From contig CM055097.1 in the NCBI GenBank assembly GCA_029204225.1, positions 43,256,858 through 43,320,857 on the forward strand: a stretch of 64,000 nt of DNA. Reading direction: 5' to 3'. Below are positions 34,866 through 45,916 of this stretch, one piece after another (the stretch's first letter is position 1; each line of letters begins with the position of its first letter). The notes under the pieces are model-generated. The model had not been told where the DNA came from. It saw nothing but the letters and a program-made list of their open reading frames with translations, and searched no databases. The stretch is from Diphasiastrum complanatum. Lineage: Eukaryota > Streptophyta > Lycopodiopsida > Lycopodiales > Lycopodiaceae. Position numbers and translations under genes: made by a program.

Positions 34866-35205
34866 GACCCTAAAGGATTACCTCTAAGATGAGGATAAGA
34901 GAATACAATAAGAGAGACTATGGAACTAAACTGCCCAACCAATCCTAGATCAAACCTGGAACTAGCCCCCAAGCCATGCCATGTGAAGCAAGAGGAGAAG
35001 AGAGAAATGGTAACCTAAACCCAATATGTCGATGGGAGAATCTCTACCTCATTATATAGAGAGTAGAGTCCTATGTATGAAACCATGCAATCCCCATGCA
35101 TGTCAACTATAAATAGGTTACATCTCTTCATGCAGTTCTCCTGCCTATATTTGTCACACGTACATGCAATACTCCATATGTCTCAATTAGAGTGTCTGGG
35201 TCCTC
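34676..35205 (+). repeat. 3' LTR of copia E (end uncertain)
   Basis: The purine tract AAGGGGGGG after the RNase H stop is followed by TGTCAGAATTCC, the expected LTR start. A TATA-like ATTATATAGAGAG is at about 35052. The LTR contains an 85-bp CT microsatellite. It is followed at about 35210 by minus-strand copia D2; whether it is complete cannot be told. Confidence 0.65.
34779..34863. repeat. (CT)n microsatellite, 85 bp
   Basis: An uninterrupted CT run inside the LTR of copia E. Confidence 0.99.
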
Positions 35206-35209
35206 TCAA

Positions 35210-36199
35210 GGTTGAGCCTTGCATACCAAGACCTTTGCCTGTTTCAGTCCATACAAACTTTTGAACAAAAGACAAACTTTTGATTTATCACCTTCCTTCA
35301 CAAAACCGGGAGATTGCTCCATGTAAATCTCCTCCTCAAGGTAACCATTGAGAAATGCATTTGAAACATCAAGCTAGACCATACTCCATTTGTAAAAACA
35401 TGCAAGAGATATGAGTATTCGGATTGTTACCATCTTTGCAACTGGTGCAAAGATATCTTCATAATCAAGACCTTTGATTTGTGAGTAGCCTTTGGCACAA
35501 AGTCTTGTTTTATACTTATTGATAGATCCATCATGATTATACTTAATTCTGAATACCCACTTACATCCAATCACATGATGTTATTTGGTGGCTCCACAAG
35601 CTCCCATGTGTTATTTGACATCAAGGCTTCAAACTCTTGGGTCATTGCTTCAACCCACTTCTTGGATTGAAGTGCTTCTTGGACATCCTTAGGCTCTTCA
35701 TCTGATATGAAAAGTGCATGATAGGAAGTTTCACCTTCCACTTGCCTTCCTTCAATATCATATGTGAGCCTGCTTGGCTCAAATCTTGCTCGTGTAGATT
35801 TTCTTGGTGTGGTAGCTTGAATTTGCTCCTCGGCCTCACCTCTTCTTGAACAGCATCAAGATTGATGATTGATCTTGCATGAGACTCCTTGACTTGTGCA
35901 TCATCCAAGTTAAATTTTTGATCTTCATGGAAGATCACATCTCTACTAATAACATTTTTGTCAGTAGAGGGGAGATAAACTTTGTATGCTTTTTTACTGG
36001 ATGCATATCCTACAAAGATTCCTTTAACTGCACTAGGATCTTCCTTCTTCCTAGTTTCTAGAGGCACATGCACAAAGCATACATAGCCAAAAATCCTAAG
36101 ATGATCTACCTTAGGCTTTTTCTTATACAACATCTCAAATGGTGTTTTTTCTCCTTTTGCAAGATTTGGAAGCCTATTACAAAGATAGTTTGCACATGC
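35210..36199 (-). pseudogene. copia D2 integrase and RT fragment
   Basis: This is a second copy of the D family. On the minus strand, 36199-35642 carries the integrase C-terminal zone (MLYKKKPKVDHLRIFGYVCF, VPLETRKKEDPSAVKGIF, GYASSKKAYKVYLPS, VISRDVIFHEDQKF). 35640-35210 carries the RT N-terminus ([39 protein letters not shown]). It is cut in LYGLKQA at about 35215, before the YVDD box. On its 5' side it joins an LTR fragment within the ANYLCNRLPNLA block, with no gag in between. Confidence 0.92.
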
Positions 36200-36490
36200 A
36201 ACTCAATATTCACAATATGGCAAAACATGCCAAGATTTTTCTACATGAGAGAGATTCAAATTCCTACAGTGGAGTTGCATGGAATGTCCACTTAACTGAA
36301 CTAATTCACCTACCAGTGATTCACATGTGTAACTGCATGCATGGATATTGCATGTACTGCATGTCAACTCATAAAACTGCCTAGACATGTGTAGATCACA
36401 GAAACCACTTTGCATGTTGCATGCACTGATTGCATGTGGCTTGCATGCATACAATATGACATTGCATGCTATCTAAACAACTGCATGTCA
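36200..36490 (-). repeat. D-family LTR fragment joined to D2 integrase
   Basis: It is the reverse complement of about 28870-29155 in the D 3' LTR (GATAGCATGCAATGTCA, TGGTTTCTGTGATCTAC, CATTCCATGCAACTCCA and AATCTTGGCATGTTTTGCC are all shared). It represents a piece of the 5' LTR of D2 fused to integrase by an internal deletion. Confidence 0.85.
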
Positions 36491-38235
36491 TCAAAATTGA
36501 ACCGCATTTCTGCTATTTTTATCAGAATGTCGTCAACTACACCTTTTGGTTTTACATAGGATTGATCTGCTAGTTTGATGGCAAATTTTGCTAGTTTTAA
36601 TATTTGCAAACCCCATTTCCGATACAAGGTAGTGGAGATTAGATTTACACCTGATCCTCCATCTACCACTGCTGCTTCGTCCTCAAATCTTTTGTGCTTG
36701 ATTGGCAGGGTGATGTTGTGCTCTTCACTTTCCCATGCTGCCCCAATATGGAGGACGTTGCTTGTTCCTTTGTAGCCTGCACAGTATAAGGGCTCCTTTG
36801 TGGCTGATTCCGACTCGAAATTGAGCCAATCTGTCAGAATGCTTTTAGCTTGTGGCACCATCCACAAGAGTTCCCCAAAGGATATGCCCATGCGACTAGC
36901 TAGCAAACTTGCGAGCACGAACATCAGGCTCACCCATGTGAAATGGTACTTCGTGATGGTGCAAACAATCGTTTTGATCTGTTCGCAATGGGGAGTCCAT
37001 CAATGGTGTTGGTACTTCTGATGGTAGAGGTGCTGCTGGTTTTTCCTTTGCTCATGTTGCTTCCTCTGCTTATGCATCCTGTATCCAATGGCGTATCTTA
37101 TGGTATTGCCTTCCTTCTTCCCTCACATTAGAATATGGTCCTACTGCTGTGGGTTGATCATCGGCCATTGATACTGATGATGTTGTAGATGGATCCACTC
37201 CCTTCCATTTCTGTGCTCGCATAACTGCTAGCACTAGAACATGGGGGTTTTGCTTTTCCTATGGCATCCTTCCTGAAACCACTATCGGTTTTACCGAGAG
37301 TAGATTCAAGGGACTCGTTCTAGATTTAATTGGGCAATTCTTGTAGCAAGACCCATACACACATTCTTGACAAAAGGCCATATACTGTCCCTTATAAGGA
37401 CATTCCGCAATTCAGTGGCCTTCGTCGCATCCATAAGTAGTCATAGATCCTACCTCCCTGACATTGAGGCTGCGCGCGTCGCATAGTATTCATTGATTGC
37501 TAGATCGACAAATGCCTCCTCCGGACCGTACCATTGCTACTGCTTAGGTTGGGGTGGTGGTTCTTGCTTTTTTGCTATCAAATTCACATGAGCCACTTGA
37601 TTGTTAGTTGGCCTTGGTGGTGCATGTAAGGCCATGCATTGTTAGTTATTTGGCACGCCATACTGCGCACACCGCGGTGCCACATTCGGTGCTCCCTAAT
37701 GATAAGGATAAGAGGTCTGATACTGATTCCTCTTTTGTTGTATGATTCGAGGGTTGAATGGTCAAAATGCCATTTCCTGCGACAATGTGTTGCACAGGTG
37801 GCAGTATCGTTGTGTCAGCTTGAGGTTCTGCTTCAACACTAGACACTCATTTGTTGTATGGTTTTGGGTGCAAACAAGACACCACACATTCTCTCGTCGG
37901 GGATATTGCAGCTGGTTCTATTCCGATGGATTTGGAGTTGGTGCTACAACTCCCTACAAGTGTTGGATTTATCTCCTCTACTCACCTAAATCCCATGTTA
38001 ATCTAGTTTCATTCATTGCTGCATATTTGCTTGCATTGTCGCGCAGCTGAACTACTGAAGATGAGCAAGAGAAGATGGCCGACATACTGGAGTTGGACAA
38101 ACTATCGGGTAGACCCAACCTGGACGACATATCAGGGAAGCCCGACTTATCGATTTGACAATGACAACAGCCACAATCTTCTTTCTGACGGTGCAACGGC
38201 TCCACGCCATCTCTTGTACACTCATCTGCATAAAT
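36491..38235 (-). pseudogene. gypsy G1 gag to protease fragment
   Basis: On the minus strand the region from 38235 to about 36940 corresponds to gag of G3 (51922-51147), with many stops. 36933-36500 is an open protease region: ILTDWLNFESESATKEPLYC, VLHIGAAWESEEHNITLPIK, AAVVDGGSGVNLISTTLY and LADQSYVKPKGVVDDILIKI. The active site has the form DGGSGVNLI, as in G3. The fragment ends where the D2 LTR piece begins, in the codons after KIAEMRF. The right border, where the LTR of K starts, is uncertain. Confidence 0.82.
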
Positions 38236-38239
38236 GTAA

Positions 38240-38699
38240 ATAACACGTAGATCATTTTTAACAAGTATGCAATCGATCAATGATCAAGAACACGGACTAT
38301 CAAATCCGATGAGACAGACACAATAGATGCTTTCATGCATTGATTCTCCTATTCAGATGGATCGTCAACAATAAGCTCATAGCTTTTACAGTTTGTAGTT
38401 AGCTTTGTAAGCACGTGGTTTTGCCCGCTATTGTCTTGTGCTCATCTACATCACTGACTTATATTTTGTTACAATCAATCTAAATAAAGTGTTGTCTAGT
38501 TCTGCGTTCAGGTTTTGTCAGTATTTGCAATGCTTTTCACTCTCTGTCTGATCTTCTGATTGATTTGTCTGATTGTCTGTTCTTGCTTCTGCTGTCACCA
38601 CGCACCTAGTTCTAAACTTAATCTTATTACTGTGCTCGCCTACTTAGTTATTAGTAGTGTAGGCATCGAGGGAACTACTTCTCATAGTTTCTCCCAACA
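38240..38699 (+). repeat. 5' LTR of copia K (left end uncertain)
   Basis: It ends CTCCCAACA directly before a perfect PBS. The terminal 80 bases recur inverted at 6590-6640. The left end could not be fixed because gypsy G1 sequence fades out around 38230. Confidence 0.6.
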
Positions 38700-38711
38700 T
38701 GGTATCAGAGC
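38700..38711 (+). other. primer binding site, initiator Met tRNA (K)
   Basis: TGGTATCAGAGC directly after the LTR end CA. Confidence 0.92.
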
Positions 38712-38933
38712 TTTGGTTTACTATTCTCTAATTATTTAGAGCATTACTATCAAAATCCATTTGATTTCTTAAGTGGTTTTATGTCAGAGCTATTTCTATG
38801 GCCTGATAAGCTTCTCACAGAATCTAATCCTACTAGCTAATAGGATAATTGTTTTCTTGTTCTATGATTTAACACTAGATTCTCATACTTAAGTCACTGA
38901 TAGTTACTACTATCATCTAGACTAATCTTTCAC

Positions 38934-39143
38934 ATGGATTCCCATGGGAAAGCCAGTCCTATCATGGACAAGCTTGATGGAGCCAATTACCATCTGTGGA
39001 AATTTAAGATGAGGACTGTGCTAATGGCTAAGGAGTTGTATGACGTTGTTACAGGTACAGAGGCAAGACCCGAGACCGATGACACCACAATCTCCCGATG
39101 GAAGCTGAAGGATGGAAAAGCTTTTGCGCTAATCATTCTTAAA
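38934..39143 (+). pseudogene. copia K gag N-terminus, truncated
   Basis: The frame starts at ATG 38934. It reads IMDKLDGANYHLWKFKMRTV, MAKELYDVVTGTEARPETDD and TTISRWKLKDGKAFALIIL, a well-preserved copia Gag N-terminus. At about 39143 it is cut by minus-strand gypsy G2. The open frame's last residues, MTCFF, are foreign. Confidence 0.9.
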
Positions 39144-39595
39144 CAGATGACGTGTTTTTTCTGAATGTGCATCTAAATCATCCAAGTAAACTTCTAGGGT
39201 ATCTCCCATCTGCTGAGAAAAGACAGCTTGCATAACACGTTGGAAAGTGCTAGGAGTATTACAGAGACCAAAAGGCATGACTTTCCAACAGAAGGTTCTC
39301 CATTCTGTGGCAAAAGCGATTTTATGTTGATCTTCTTCAGCAATTTGAATCATATTGTATCCGCTAAAGCCATCTAAGAAGGAGTAGGTCTCATCTCCTA
39401 CGAGATTTTCTAAGATGGATTCTTCGAAGGGTATTGGAAAATATCACGTTCTGTGACGACATTAAGTTTTTTAAAATCGACACAAATCCGGAGTTTTTCA
39501 TTTTTCTTAGGAACAATGACGATTGGGGAAACCCACTCAGTATGTTCGATTTCATAGATGAATCCTGCATCTAACAAGCATTGTAATTCTTATTT
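39144..39595 (-). pseudogene. gypsy G2 reverse transcriptase
   Basis: The minus frame 39353-39144 reads IAEEDQHKIAFATEWRTFCW, KVMPFGLCNTPSTFQRVMQA and LEVYLDDLDAHSEKT, so the palm and the YxDD box (YLDD) are present. 39360-39595, with frame breaks, contains the N-terminal blocks (EFIYEIEHTEWVS-like, PIVIVPKKNEKLRICVDFKK-like). The thumb and RNase H are missing. Confidence 0.9.
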
Positions 39596-40426
39596 GATTT
39601 TGGCCTTGTAGATCGGATTACATCTGTAAGGACGACTAGCAGTTGGTCTCGCACCTGGTTTAAGAGGAATACGATGCACAGTGACCTGGGGTGAGACTCC
39701 TTTCATGTCTTTATAGGACCAAGCAAAGACATGTCGATATTTGCGCATAAGCTTTTCAAGCCTTCTGCGTTGTTCCCGATTGAGATGAGCCCTGACGTGG
39801 ACAATGTATTCGTTACTTTCATTTGGCTTACTCAAGGAGAGAGTGATGGTTCGGGCAGGGCCTTCGTAGGGTGAATTACCGTTTGGCTCACGTTGAGCTT
39901 GGGGTATTTGGATGGTTACATCCTCGATCGTATAGTCCTTAAAATATGTCGGCACATCATGGGCTAGTGATTTGAGGGGGACCTTGCCTTTCAATTGTCT
40001 GGATGGTGATTTGGGAGGTTCGGGGATTGGTGGATGAGCGGACGCAATCTCAAGAACTTTTCTGGCAATGGTACATCATGGGCTAGTGATTTGAGGGGGA
40101 CCTTGTCTTTCAACTGTCTGGATGGTGATTTGGGAGGTTCGGGGATTGGTGGATGAGCGGACGCAATCTCAAGAACTTCCCTGGCAGTGGTAAGGTCTCC
40201 AGATGGCTGAATTTGAAGGGGTTTCTTCATCTTTTCTTTCATGGTATGGCCACGAGATTGTGGATTTGGAGGACGTGGGATGTGCGGATGAGGAAGTGGT
40301 GGCATCATGGAGGATTTCATCGTCGATTTGAAAAATTGTTTCCTCCTCACAGAGGTCCCATGCATAGTTTGGTCGTTTGACCCCGGTATAGTCTGGTATC
40401 ATGTTTTTCGACTGTAACTTTGGCAA
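39590..40426 (-). pseudogene. gypsy G2 protease-RT linker with 119-bp duplication
   Basis: 39590-39994 encodes the conserved pre-RT region: AHDVPTYFKDYTIEDVTIQI, EYIVHVRAHLNREQRRRLEK, YRHVFAWSYKDMKGVSPQVT and HRIPLKPGARPTASRPYRCN. Upstream (to 40426) is a Pro/Lys/Ser-rich low-complexity linker. It contains a tandem duplication whose unit is not a multiple of three, so the frame is broken. Confidence 0.85.
39954..40191 (-). repeat. 119-bp tandem duplication in gypsy G2
   Basis: ACATCATGGGCTAGTGATTT through CTGGCA(A/G)TGG occurs at 39954-40072 and 40073-40191 with only a few differences. It duplicates about 40 codons of the linker. Confidence 0.95.
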
Positions 40427-40989
40427 TCGGTTCCACTTTGGATGATTGTTGCGGAAAGGCCTTGAGTGGAAGGGCTAGTTGAAGATCTGAATGTCAGAAA
40501 TGTCCAAATCGTCTAGACAATTCTGAATTCGAAAGACATTCTCGTCATCTACAAATAAAGCTTCTGATTCATTAGTAGGTAGCCATGCAACATTTAACAA
40601 CTCATCATTGTGTGGAAGAATATCAATAAAATTGATATTAATGATAGGGGTGTCTAGATCAGGGATGTCTTCGTTATCGGTCAGAGGAGTATAGGTACAA
40701 TCATCCTGATGTTAAGCACAAGAATTGGCATTCACACAATCAATGGTAGCTAAACTGTGACTCCAGTTTATGATATCAGTAGATTCAACATAATGACTTT
40801 TTTCGTGGGTGGACTGGGCTCAAACACTGAATTAGTAGTAGAAGATCCTTTGTCGTGAAACCGTGCAGATGAATCGATGGTAATCGAGTTGTCTCTATTT
40901 CCAAAGGTGACTCGACCTTTTCGAGATCTATAGAAAACTTCAGGCCTCCTAGTTTGACCAGCAATTGTGGAAGGAAATCGGTAGGAATA

Positions 40990-41291
40990 GGCATGTGTTT
41001 TGTAAGACCACGTATGAGTATTTGTCAATAAACTTCCACCATGGCATGTGTTTTGTAAGTACACGAGTAGAAGCTTAAAATAATAAAATAACTTAAACTT
41101 AGGATTAGAACTTAGACTTAGGAAACTTAAGCTTAGAAATATATTGTCTTAACTTATCATAAAAGTTAAGTTCTGATCCTAAGTTTAAGTTATTTTATTA
41201 TTTTAAGCTTCTACTCGTGGACTTACAAAACACATGCCATGGTGGAAGTTTATTAACAAATACTCATACGTGGTCTTACAAAACACATGCC
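40990..41291. repeat. long inverted repeat, 125-bp arms
   Basis: Left arm 40990-41114 and right arm 41167-41291 are near-perfect reverse complements (GGCATGTGTTTTGTAAG, TTCCACCATGGCATGTG, TAGAAGCTTAAAATAATAAA) separated by 52 bases. A further copy of the unit lies at 42318-42474 in the orientation of the right arm. RNA from this segment would fold into a long hairpin. Confidence 0.92.
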
Positions 41292-41299
41292 ACGAAGTT

Positions 41300-41678
41300 T
41301 TATTTCTCTCTTTTTTATTTTTTCGTTGTTAGCACAGTTGCTAACATTATCCCCCTCCTTATTGGATTGGTGGTCCCACACCAATCGAAGCTTTTTCTTC
41401 CTGGATCTTTTGCGGTTCTTGGAGGCGAGATTGTTGCTGTCGGGATTGGTAAATCTTTGTGCCGATGCCCTCCATCATTTGCCATCGTAATTTCTTAAGG
41501 AAGGGCATGGGTTTGTAGTAATGGAGCATACCCTGTAAGAAGTTATGGGTTTTCCATAGCTCCACCATATCAATGTGCAGTGCCGAAGTGAGGCCTGTGT
41601 GATAATAAAGCTTTGCGACATTGATGTGGTCGGCTTGCGTCCGTAGTGTTTTATTGATATCAACGACTATCGGTGGTA
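41300..41678 (-). pseudogene. gypsy G2 leader/gag start
   Basis: Between the PBS and the inverted repeat, the minus frame 41359-41568 is open (MVELWKTHNFLQGMLHYYKP, MPFLKKLRWQMMEGIGTKIY, then Gln-rich). A part recurs at 9172-9232. I cannot assign a domain; its position suggests the start of gag or an untranslated leader. Confidence 0.4.
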
Positions 41679-41697
41679 GTCCCCAGCAACGACGCCA
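41679..41697 (-). other. primer binding site resembling tRNA-Asp type (G2)
   Basis: The minus strand reads TGGCGTCGTTGCTGGGGAC next to the LTR end CCAACA. It is two changes from the tRNA-Asp-complementary site TGGCGCCGTTGCCGGGGA known from Athila-type gypsy elements. Confidence 0.8.
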
Positions 41698-41698
41698 A

Positions 41699-42236
41699 TG
41701 TTGGAAGTATTTCTAGTTTACGCGATGGCTAGATCTATCATGGGTGTAGTATAGTGTAGAGAGGATCGCCCACTTTTTAAGAACCTACCAGAGCTTCCAA
41801 ATGGAAATAAACAAACAATAATGAGAGTACCAAGGCTTTCCCAATTGGTGCTCGGTACGAAAACAAAACTAACTTGGCTAAGGCTTACCCAACTACCCAA
41901 CTAGCCAAGATAACAAAGCAATAAAAATCCTTGCTAAGGCTTTCCAACTAGCAAGTTCACTAAGCTAGATCCAAATTTAACACCCAAAAGGAAGATGGAA
42001 ATAATAGATTGTGGCTCACTAAATAATCAACAAATAAAGCATGCCACAATAAATCCAATGAAAGAGGAGGCCCGAACACCTTCCCTCAAGCTGCATGCAC
42101 CTCCAAATGGGAACACAAGTGAAATAGTGAGATAATCTCAAAAAAGAACAATTAGTGTTGTGTACATAGCAAATACCTCTCCTTTTATAGCAAGGAGGGT
42201 CTTCCATAAGTATCCACTAACTTATGAGATTAGTTT
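41699..42236 (-). repeat. 5' LTR of gypsy G2
   Basis: It is the reverse-complement homologue of 9228-9777. On the minus strand it ends GAAATACTTCCAACA at the PBS. A TATA-like stretch TATAAAAGGAG lies near 42185. The outer end near 42236 is approximate, where homology with the 9228 copy stops. Confidence 0.78.
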
Positions 42237-42317
42237 AAAACTAGCCATTCTAGAACTTCTAACTTAGGACTTAGAACTTTAAAAGTTTCTAACTTTGAAA
42301 CTTAAGATAACTTAAGA

Positions 42318-42474
42318 CTATATATTTCTAAGCTTAAGTTTCTTAAGTCTAAGTTCTAATTCTTAGTTTAAGTTATTTTATTATTTTAAGCTTCTACTCA
42401 TGGAATTACAAAACACATGTCATGGTGGAAGTTTATTGACAAATGCTCATACGTGGTCTTACAAAACACATGCC
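42318..42474 (+). repeat. third copy of the 40990/41167 repeat unit
   Basis: Reverse complement of 40990-41146, thus in the same orientation as the arm at 41167-41291. Both are followed by GTTTTATTTCTCTCTT and AGCACAGTTGCTAACA, so the shared segment extends to about 42512. Confidence 0.85.
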
Positions 42475-45103
42475 ACAGAGTTTTATTTCTCTCTTAGCAC
42501 AGTTGCTAACACAAGTGAATTTTCAACGTCTTTCATTGACACGACTATTCGAGCCACTGGCTCAAGCGTGCCTATAGTTGATCCACTACACGACATCGAG
42601 TCAGGCAAAGATGCTGCTGTAACTCAACAACTACAAACTCAAGGATTGAATCATCAGCCGACACTTCCTTCATGAGATCAAGCCAAGGGCGCACATAGCC
42701 CACAAGGTATACTCCTGAGTCTGCCTGTCTTTTAATGCAGGAACCAACATGAGTAGATGAGGCACTTAGCCAACCAAACTCCGATCTCTAGAAAGAAGCA
42801 ATGAAACCTTTACTATAAAAAAAGCACATATGGATTATAAATTGGAAATACCTTACCAACTCAATCATTGTTCGAGTTGGAATTAAATTGTAATTAGCAA
42901 ATTAATTGTCCAATTCGAGCACTGAATGCTGGCATCTTCCAAATAGTTTCTATGATAATTGCACATCTGGATTATACTTTACAAATAGTCTAGCCAACTT
43001 GAGCACTGCTCGAGTTTGGAACAAAAATTTTCACCTTTCAATGAATTCATTCACCATAGACCTTTTTTGCCTTCTCCATTGTACATTGTAGTGAAACAAT
43101 TGCCAACAAATTTGACCACAGTCAGTTTATTATTTTCAGCAAGATATTTTGAATCATTTTGCAAGTGTATAATTTTGAAATGCTTACCCTTACCCAACTC
43201 GAACACTGCTCAAGTTAGAACCCATTGTTTTTGCTATTATATGTGTAAAAATCATTTTCTATAAAATTAGAAACATACAAGCCAACAAAAATTGGCTCAA
43301 TTTTTTTTGCATTTCCAAAGCTTTAATTCTTGGATAGTTTTTCTGACTTCTCCATTTTAACACTTTCACTGGATTATATTGCAACATATTGTAGCCATTG
43401 TTATGTTTCTCTTTTAGCACATTGATTTATTGCAAAAGTATGTTTTCCAATTACACAAATACTAGATTTCCAAATGTAAAAATGTTGAATTCTTATTTGT
43501 CTAGTATTTTAAGAGGCCTAACACTCCTATTTTAAGAGGCCTCATTTCGTGTTCTAACACTCCTATTTTGACAGTGATGCCTTCTTTGCAGAGATACGTT
43601 GTTCCCCTTATGAGTGAGCTAGAGAATTTGGCTAAGATTGACAATAAATATTAGTGGTACTTTAAGGTGTCTGATAGCGGTTCAAAATTAGACATATTTT
43701 TCTTTGCGCTTAGAATTGATATAGGAGACACAAAATTGTGGATGTGGTAAATATTTAGGAATCTTTTGATGATTGTGGTTCTACATGCTTGAAAATATCT
43801 ACTAAAAAGAATGAGAAATATTATGAGATCTATTATGGATTACGAGGTCAGTCATACTAATGGCAGCAAGTGTTAACAAGAATGCTAACTCTTGCTATCG
43901 ATTGAATTGGTTGGTGTATGACAACTAAACATATAATATATCACATAAATAGATCCTTGAAGGCTTTCCAAGGGGGCGCCCAAAAGTCAACATTTCGATG
44001 CCCGAAAGTCGACGTTTTGAAAGGATCGGATTGTGGTTTTGGAACTGGAAAGTCAGAAGGAGGGTTGGGAGGCTATAGGTGAGTAAAAAAAAGGTATGAC
44101 GGCGAGTACTATAAACCGTAGGCGAGTAATAGGCTCTGATGGCGAGTAATGGTATTTGCTGCACCAATGAGGGAGGGCTGTGGGTGAAATGGTGAGTAAA
44201 GATGGTGCTCGAATGGCGAGTAATGGAGGCTGGCAAATAATAGGCTCTGATGGCTAGTAATAGGTGAGTAATGAGAAATGATGGTAGGAGCCTGCTGGTC
44301 AGTCGGTGAGTAATGTGGGTTCTCTGATGGCGAATAATCGAGGTCGACGAATAATCATCTCCGTCGACGAATAATACGCGAGAAATAGGCGAGTAATGAT
44401 CTTGATTACTCACGCTTATTTATAGGCATGGGGAATTACTCACCTACTGCTATTTTGAAAAGTTGGTCCTATCAATGCCAAATTGTCAATGATAACATTG
44501 TGCACAGTCCGTTTCCTAATTGGCTGCCAAATTTGAGAGATTTTATAATCAGAAACTCCCGTTGTTTACTTAAAACGGCAGTTTTATCAAAAATCTAGCC
44601 TAACTTCTAGCTGGAATTTTTCTAGACAAACTTGACCATGCATGCGTCTACAACAAAGGACAATATTGGCAGGGACAAGGATTGCCAAAAATAATAGTAG
44701 TGCTCTTTTTGGGGCTGTTCAGGGTGTTTCGAAGGTTTTTTACAAGGGGAAAAGGAAAAAAGGGTAGGGTAGGTTGGGGATGTGTACATCAGGTAAGGGC
44801 ATTTGTACAAGGTGGGATTTTTGATACAGGGGTTTGATGGCGTAACAATTAACCTACCGAACTTGATCTAATCTGATTTCTATCTGGCTGAACACCTGGC
44901 TGATCTATTCTAAAACTACGACTAGGCTATGCTATGGGGCTTTAATCTAATCTGATCGAATTTAACCTATCTATACAGATATAACCGTGCTCTAAGCCTA
45001 ATCTATCTAAGACTTATGGATCTAAGAGTATCTAACCTAGATCTATCTAATCTAATCTGTGAAGATGTTAAGGACACATATGAGCGTCTGAAGGGCTTTG
45101 GGG
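42475..45103. other. no gene; degenerate repeats
   Basis: Three features stand out. Imperfect palindromes built on CCAACTCGAGCACTGCTCGAG occur at 42856, 42910, 42994 and 43193. The word GGCGAGTAAT and variants recur about 14 times between 44080 and 44400, with inverted copies (ATTACTCAC) just after. CTAATCTA-type words are dense from 44860 to 45060. Open frames here (for example 43925-44413 minus) are translations of the repeats. Confidence 0.55.
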
Positions 45104-45916
45104 AGAAGTGAATCTAGCCAAGGAGAGCTACGAAGATCAACAAGAGAGAAGACACAACCTGAAAGGTATGAAGCAAATTATGTGCTCTTATCTAGCATTA
45201 TTCAAAGCAAAGAACCTTCGACTTATGGTGAAGCGAAGGATGATGACATCTGGGTCAAGGCCATGGGAGAGGAGATGGAGTCAATTGCTAAGCATAGCAC
45301 ATGGGACTTAGTAGAACCACCAGTTGGCAAGAAACCCATTGGTTGCAATTGGGTATATAGGACTAAGTACCATGTAGATGGAAGTATAGCAAAGCACAAG
45401 GCAAGATTAGTGATCAAAGGGTATGCACAAAGTAAAGGCATCGACTATGAGGAGACCTTTGCGTCGATATGTAAGTGGAATACTCTACATCTACTTGTTG
45501 CTTTAGCTTCACATTTTGGTTGGCCTTTGCATCAGATGGATGTGAAATCTGCTTTTCTAAATGGTGAGCTAGAAGAAGAGGTATTCATGGATCAACCTGA
45601 AGGCTTTGTAGCGAAGGGACAGGAAAATAAAGTATGTCACTTGAAGAAAGCCCTTTATGGTCTTAAACAGGCACCACGTGCATGATATAGCAGGATTGAT
45701 GCCTACTTTTGTTCAAAGGGGATGGTGAGAACACACTCTGATCCAGATCTATATGTCTTATGCTTTGATGATATGGTTGCTTTGATTGCTCTTTATGTTG
45801 ATGACTTGATTATTACGGGAAATAATCAAGAGATGATAGATATGATCAAGAAAGATCTCATGGAACAATTCGAGATGACAGATCTCAGCTTGATGTATTA
45901 TTGCCTTGGAGTATAG
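45104..45916 (+). pseudogene. copia B reverse transcriptase
   Basis: The frame carries GELRRSTREKTQPERYEANY, KHSTWDLVEPPVGKKPIGCN, KARLVIKGYAQSKGIDYEET, HQMDVKSAFLNGELEEEVFM and LYGLKQAPRA, then a stop where Trp is usual (TGA at 45684). After the stop it resumes SRIDAYF and YVDDLIITGNNQEM, so the YVDD box is intact. FASICKW stands where FAPVCKW is normal. It ends MTDLSLMYYCLGV before another Trp-position stop. Confidence 0.93.

Larger units (their letters stand above)
39144..42236 (-). mobile_element. Ty3/gypsy element G2, 5' LTR to RT
   Basis: From right to left it has an LTR (41699-42236), PBS for tRNA-Asp (41679-41697), a leader or gag start (to about 41300), an inverted-repeat block (40990-41291), a spacer region, a protease-RT linker and RT to the YLDD box, where it is cut. 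The PBS type and DGGSG-type protease in its relatives suggest a Tat/Athila-like lineage; that assignment is an inference. Confidence 0.78.

Noticed and set aside
43925..44413. 162-codon minus-strand ORF as a hypothetical protein
   Set aside because: Its sequence is a translation of the GGCGAGTAAT word array, with no domain and no start signal.
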